NCBI GenBank assembly: GCA_002421405.1
Contig: DIJY01000043.1
Span: forward strand, 17,438 to 25,774
Direction of reading: 5' to 3'
DNA: 8,337 nt
Source of the DNA: Caryophanales bacterium UBA5632
Lineage (GTDB): Bacteria > Bacillota_I > Bacilli_A > Izemoplasmatales > Hujiaoplasmataceae
The position numbers and the translations under genes were made by a program. This document shows, piece after piece, positions 7,463 to 8,337 of this stretch; the first letter of the stretch is position 1, and every line of letters begins with the position of its first letter. The notes beneath the pieces are model-generated. The model made no database searches. It was not told the origin of the DNA and saw nothing but the letters and a program-made list of their open reading frames with translations.

Positions 7463-8337
7463 ATGAGAAACAAAAGATTATTAGTCATGATTACTGCAAT
7501 ATTGATGACTGTCATATTGGTTGCTTGTACGACTACAACAACAACACAATCAACGACTTCATCGACAACAGCAACAACTGCAACAACAGCGACGACGCAA
7601 ACTTCAGCGTCTACCACTACTACAACCACAGCGGCTACTACAACGACAACCACTACAGCAACGACAACAACAACAACAACAACGACAGTGCCGCCACTGC
7701 CAACAACCCTGAATTTACTAACGGGTTTAACTCCTGGCAATGAAGGCGTTTATAAACTTGTTGCTGCTGAAGGACTTGCAACCATTTCTTATAATAAACA
7801 TGGTTTTGCTTGGCCAAGTCTAGATATCGAACTTGAGGAAAGTGTCGCTCGGTTTAATAAACTGAACATCACAGCTTCTGGAGAAGGAACACTTCTAGTT
7901 AGACTCTATGGCGGAGACGATGTTTACGAAGTAAGATTTGCGTTAACAACGGGAGCAGTTGCTCGTCAAATCAATGTTCGTGATCTTGATGCCTTTATGG
8001 CAACAGTTACGAAAGTTAGCATCATCGCTGAACCTGGCAATGGTGATGGCAGAGGCGAATTTGTCATTAGCAAACTCGAATTTGATGAAGGAACGGCTTT
8101 TGGTACGGTTCTTGAAGTCAAAGCACCCGTTTACAATGTAACAGCTGGTTGGGTCGAAAATGATCCAGACACCTATGATTTTACCAATAATGTCGATGGT
8201 TCTGTGACCGTTGATTACACAAAAGGTGTTGACCAAGGCTGGATCGTCATGAAAAACGATTTCAATCTAGCATTAGCAAAAGGATATAACACACTGACAA
8301 TCGTGGTATCCGGCACTGCTGGAAATTCGATTCTATT
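7463..8337 (+). CDS. Poly-threonine-linked lipoprotein with two related CBM-like modules, 3' end outside window
   Basis: The frame runs open from ATG 7463 to the window end (291 codons visible, no stop), so the gene is truncated. Residues 1-21 are a signal peptide (MRNKR plus hydrophobic core) ending in a canonical lipobox LVAC with Cys22. Residues 23-75 are a linker with 39 Thr in 53 positions, followed by VPPLP. Residues about 94-208 look like an all-beta module ending in a Gly/Asp-rich turn and VISKLEF, typical of galactose-binding-like or carbohydrate-binding sandwiches. A second module starting near 225 repeats its spacing: Tyr97/238, Thr107/249, Tyr110/252, Lys112/254, Trp117/260, Asn132/276, Ser139-Gly140/283-284. 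The missing C-terminus could hold a hydrolase domain, a solute-binding domain or more modules. Role as a surface glycan-binding lipoprotein is inferred from its position after the hydrolase. Confidence 0.85.
   Translation, partial: MRNKRLLVMITAILMTVILVACTTTTTTQSTTSSTTATTATTATTQTSASTTTTTTAATTTTTTTATTTTTTTTTVPPLPTTLNLLTGLTPGNEGVYKLVAAEGLATISYNKHGFAWPSLDIELEESVARFNKLNITASGEGTLLVRLYGGDDVYEVRFALTTGAVARQINVRDLDAFMATVTKVSIIAEPGNGDGRGEFVISKLEFDEGTAFGTVLEVKAPVYNVTAGWVENDPDTYDFTNNVDGSVTVDYTKGVDQGWIVMKNDFNLALAKGYNTLTIVVSGTAGNSIL
7529..7687 (+). repeat. ACN-repeat tract encoding a threonine-rich linker, with (ACA)6 core
   Basis: Codons 23-75 of the last gene are almost all ACN, mostly ACA, ACG and ACT, broken by Ala, Ser and Gln codons. 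The longest perfect run is six ACA codons at 7664-7681, continuing two bases into the next codon. The unit is three bases, so slippage would lengthen or shorten the linker without shifting frame. The tract opens spurious frames on both strands (poly-Val on the minus strand). Confidence 0.88.

Noticed and set aside
7426..7740. Minus-strand open frame rich in valine
   Set aside because: It is the complement of the ACN threonine codons; no start signal or domain supports it.
7521..7743. Short plus-strand frames rich in Gln/Arg or Asn/Asp over the repeat tract
   Set aside because: They are shifted readings of the same triplet repeat. The frame from 7463 has AGGAGG, a signal peptide and a lipobox.
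1..8337. CRISPR array, tRNA, rRNA, insertion sequence or phage genes
   Set aside because: No regularly spaced repeats, no cloverleaf or rRNA-like stretch, no transposase-like protein and no terminal inverted repeats were seen on either strand.

Overview
The window is AT-rich bacterial DNA. All recognisable genes are on the + strand, packed end to end in what looks like one operon for secreting a glycoside hydrolase and importing the released sugar. Tryptophan is encoded by TGG throughout and one gene ends in TGA inside an ATGA overlap, so TGA is read as stop. Low GC, strong AGGAGG-type ribosome sites, lipoprotein signals and Thr/Ser-rich lipoprotein linkers suggest a Bacillota/Mycoplasmatota organism. 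A Mollicutes-like lineage with the standard code (Acholeplasma/Izemoplasma-like) is a plausible guess, but no marker gene here proves it.

Layout: (1) 1-1866, the 3' part of a gene for a membrane protein with a six-unit NHL-type beta-propeller, a TPR-like helical segment, a membrane helix and a five-helix Yip1-like domain. (2) 1856-4144, a large exported DUF5696-type protein. (3) 4137-5018 and 5015-5935, two sugar ABC permeases of the MalF/UgpA and MalG/UgpE types, each with an EAA loop. (4) 5946-7403, a lipoprotein of the 'glucoamylase' PF10091/GH144-like family, whose characterised members act on beta-1,2-glucans. (5) 7463 to the window end, a second lipoprotein with a nearly pure threonine linker and two related beta-sandwich-like modules, cut by the window edge.

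The first four genes overlap by 4 to 11 bases and the fifth follows after 10 bases, so the five are probably co-transcribed and translationally coupled. The sixth follows after 59 bases. My working model is that the surface-anchored hydrolase cuts an external glucan, the second lipoprotein may bind carbohydrate, and the permease pair imports oligosaccharides. The propeller/Yip1 protein and the DUF5696 protein would be accessory parts at the outer face of the membrane. No substrate-binding protein is recognisable and no transporter ATPase is present. The former may lie just outside the window (or be the truncated last gene), and the latter may be a shared MsmK-type ATPase. The propeller/Yip1 plus DUF5696 pair is the least understood part and the best candidate for an undescribed system.
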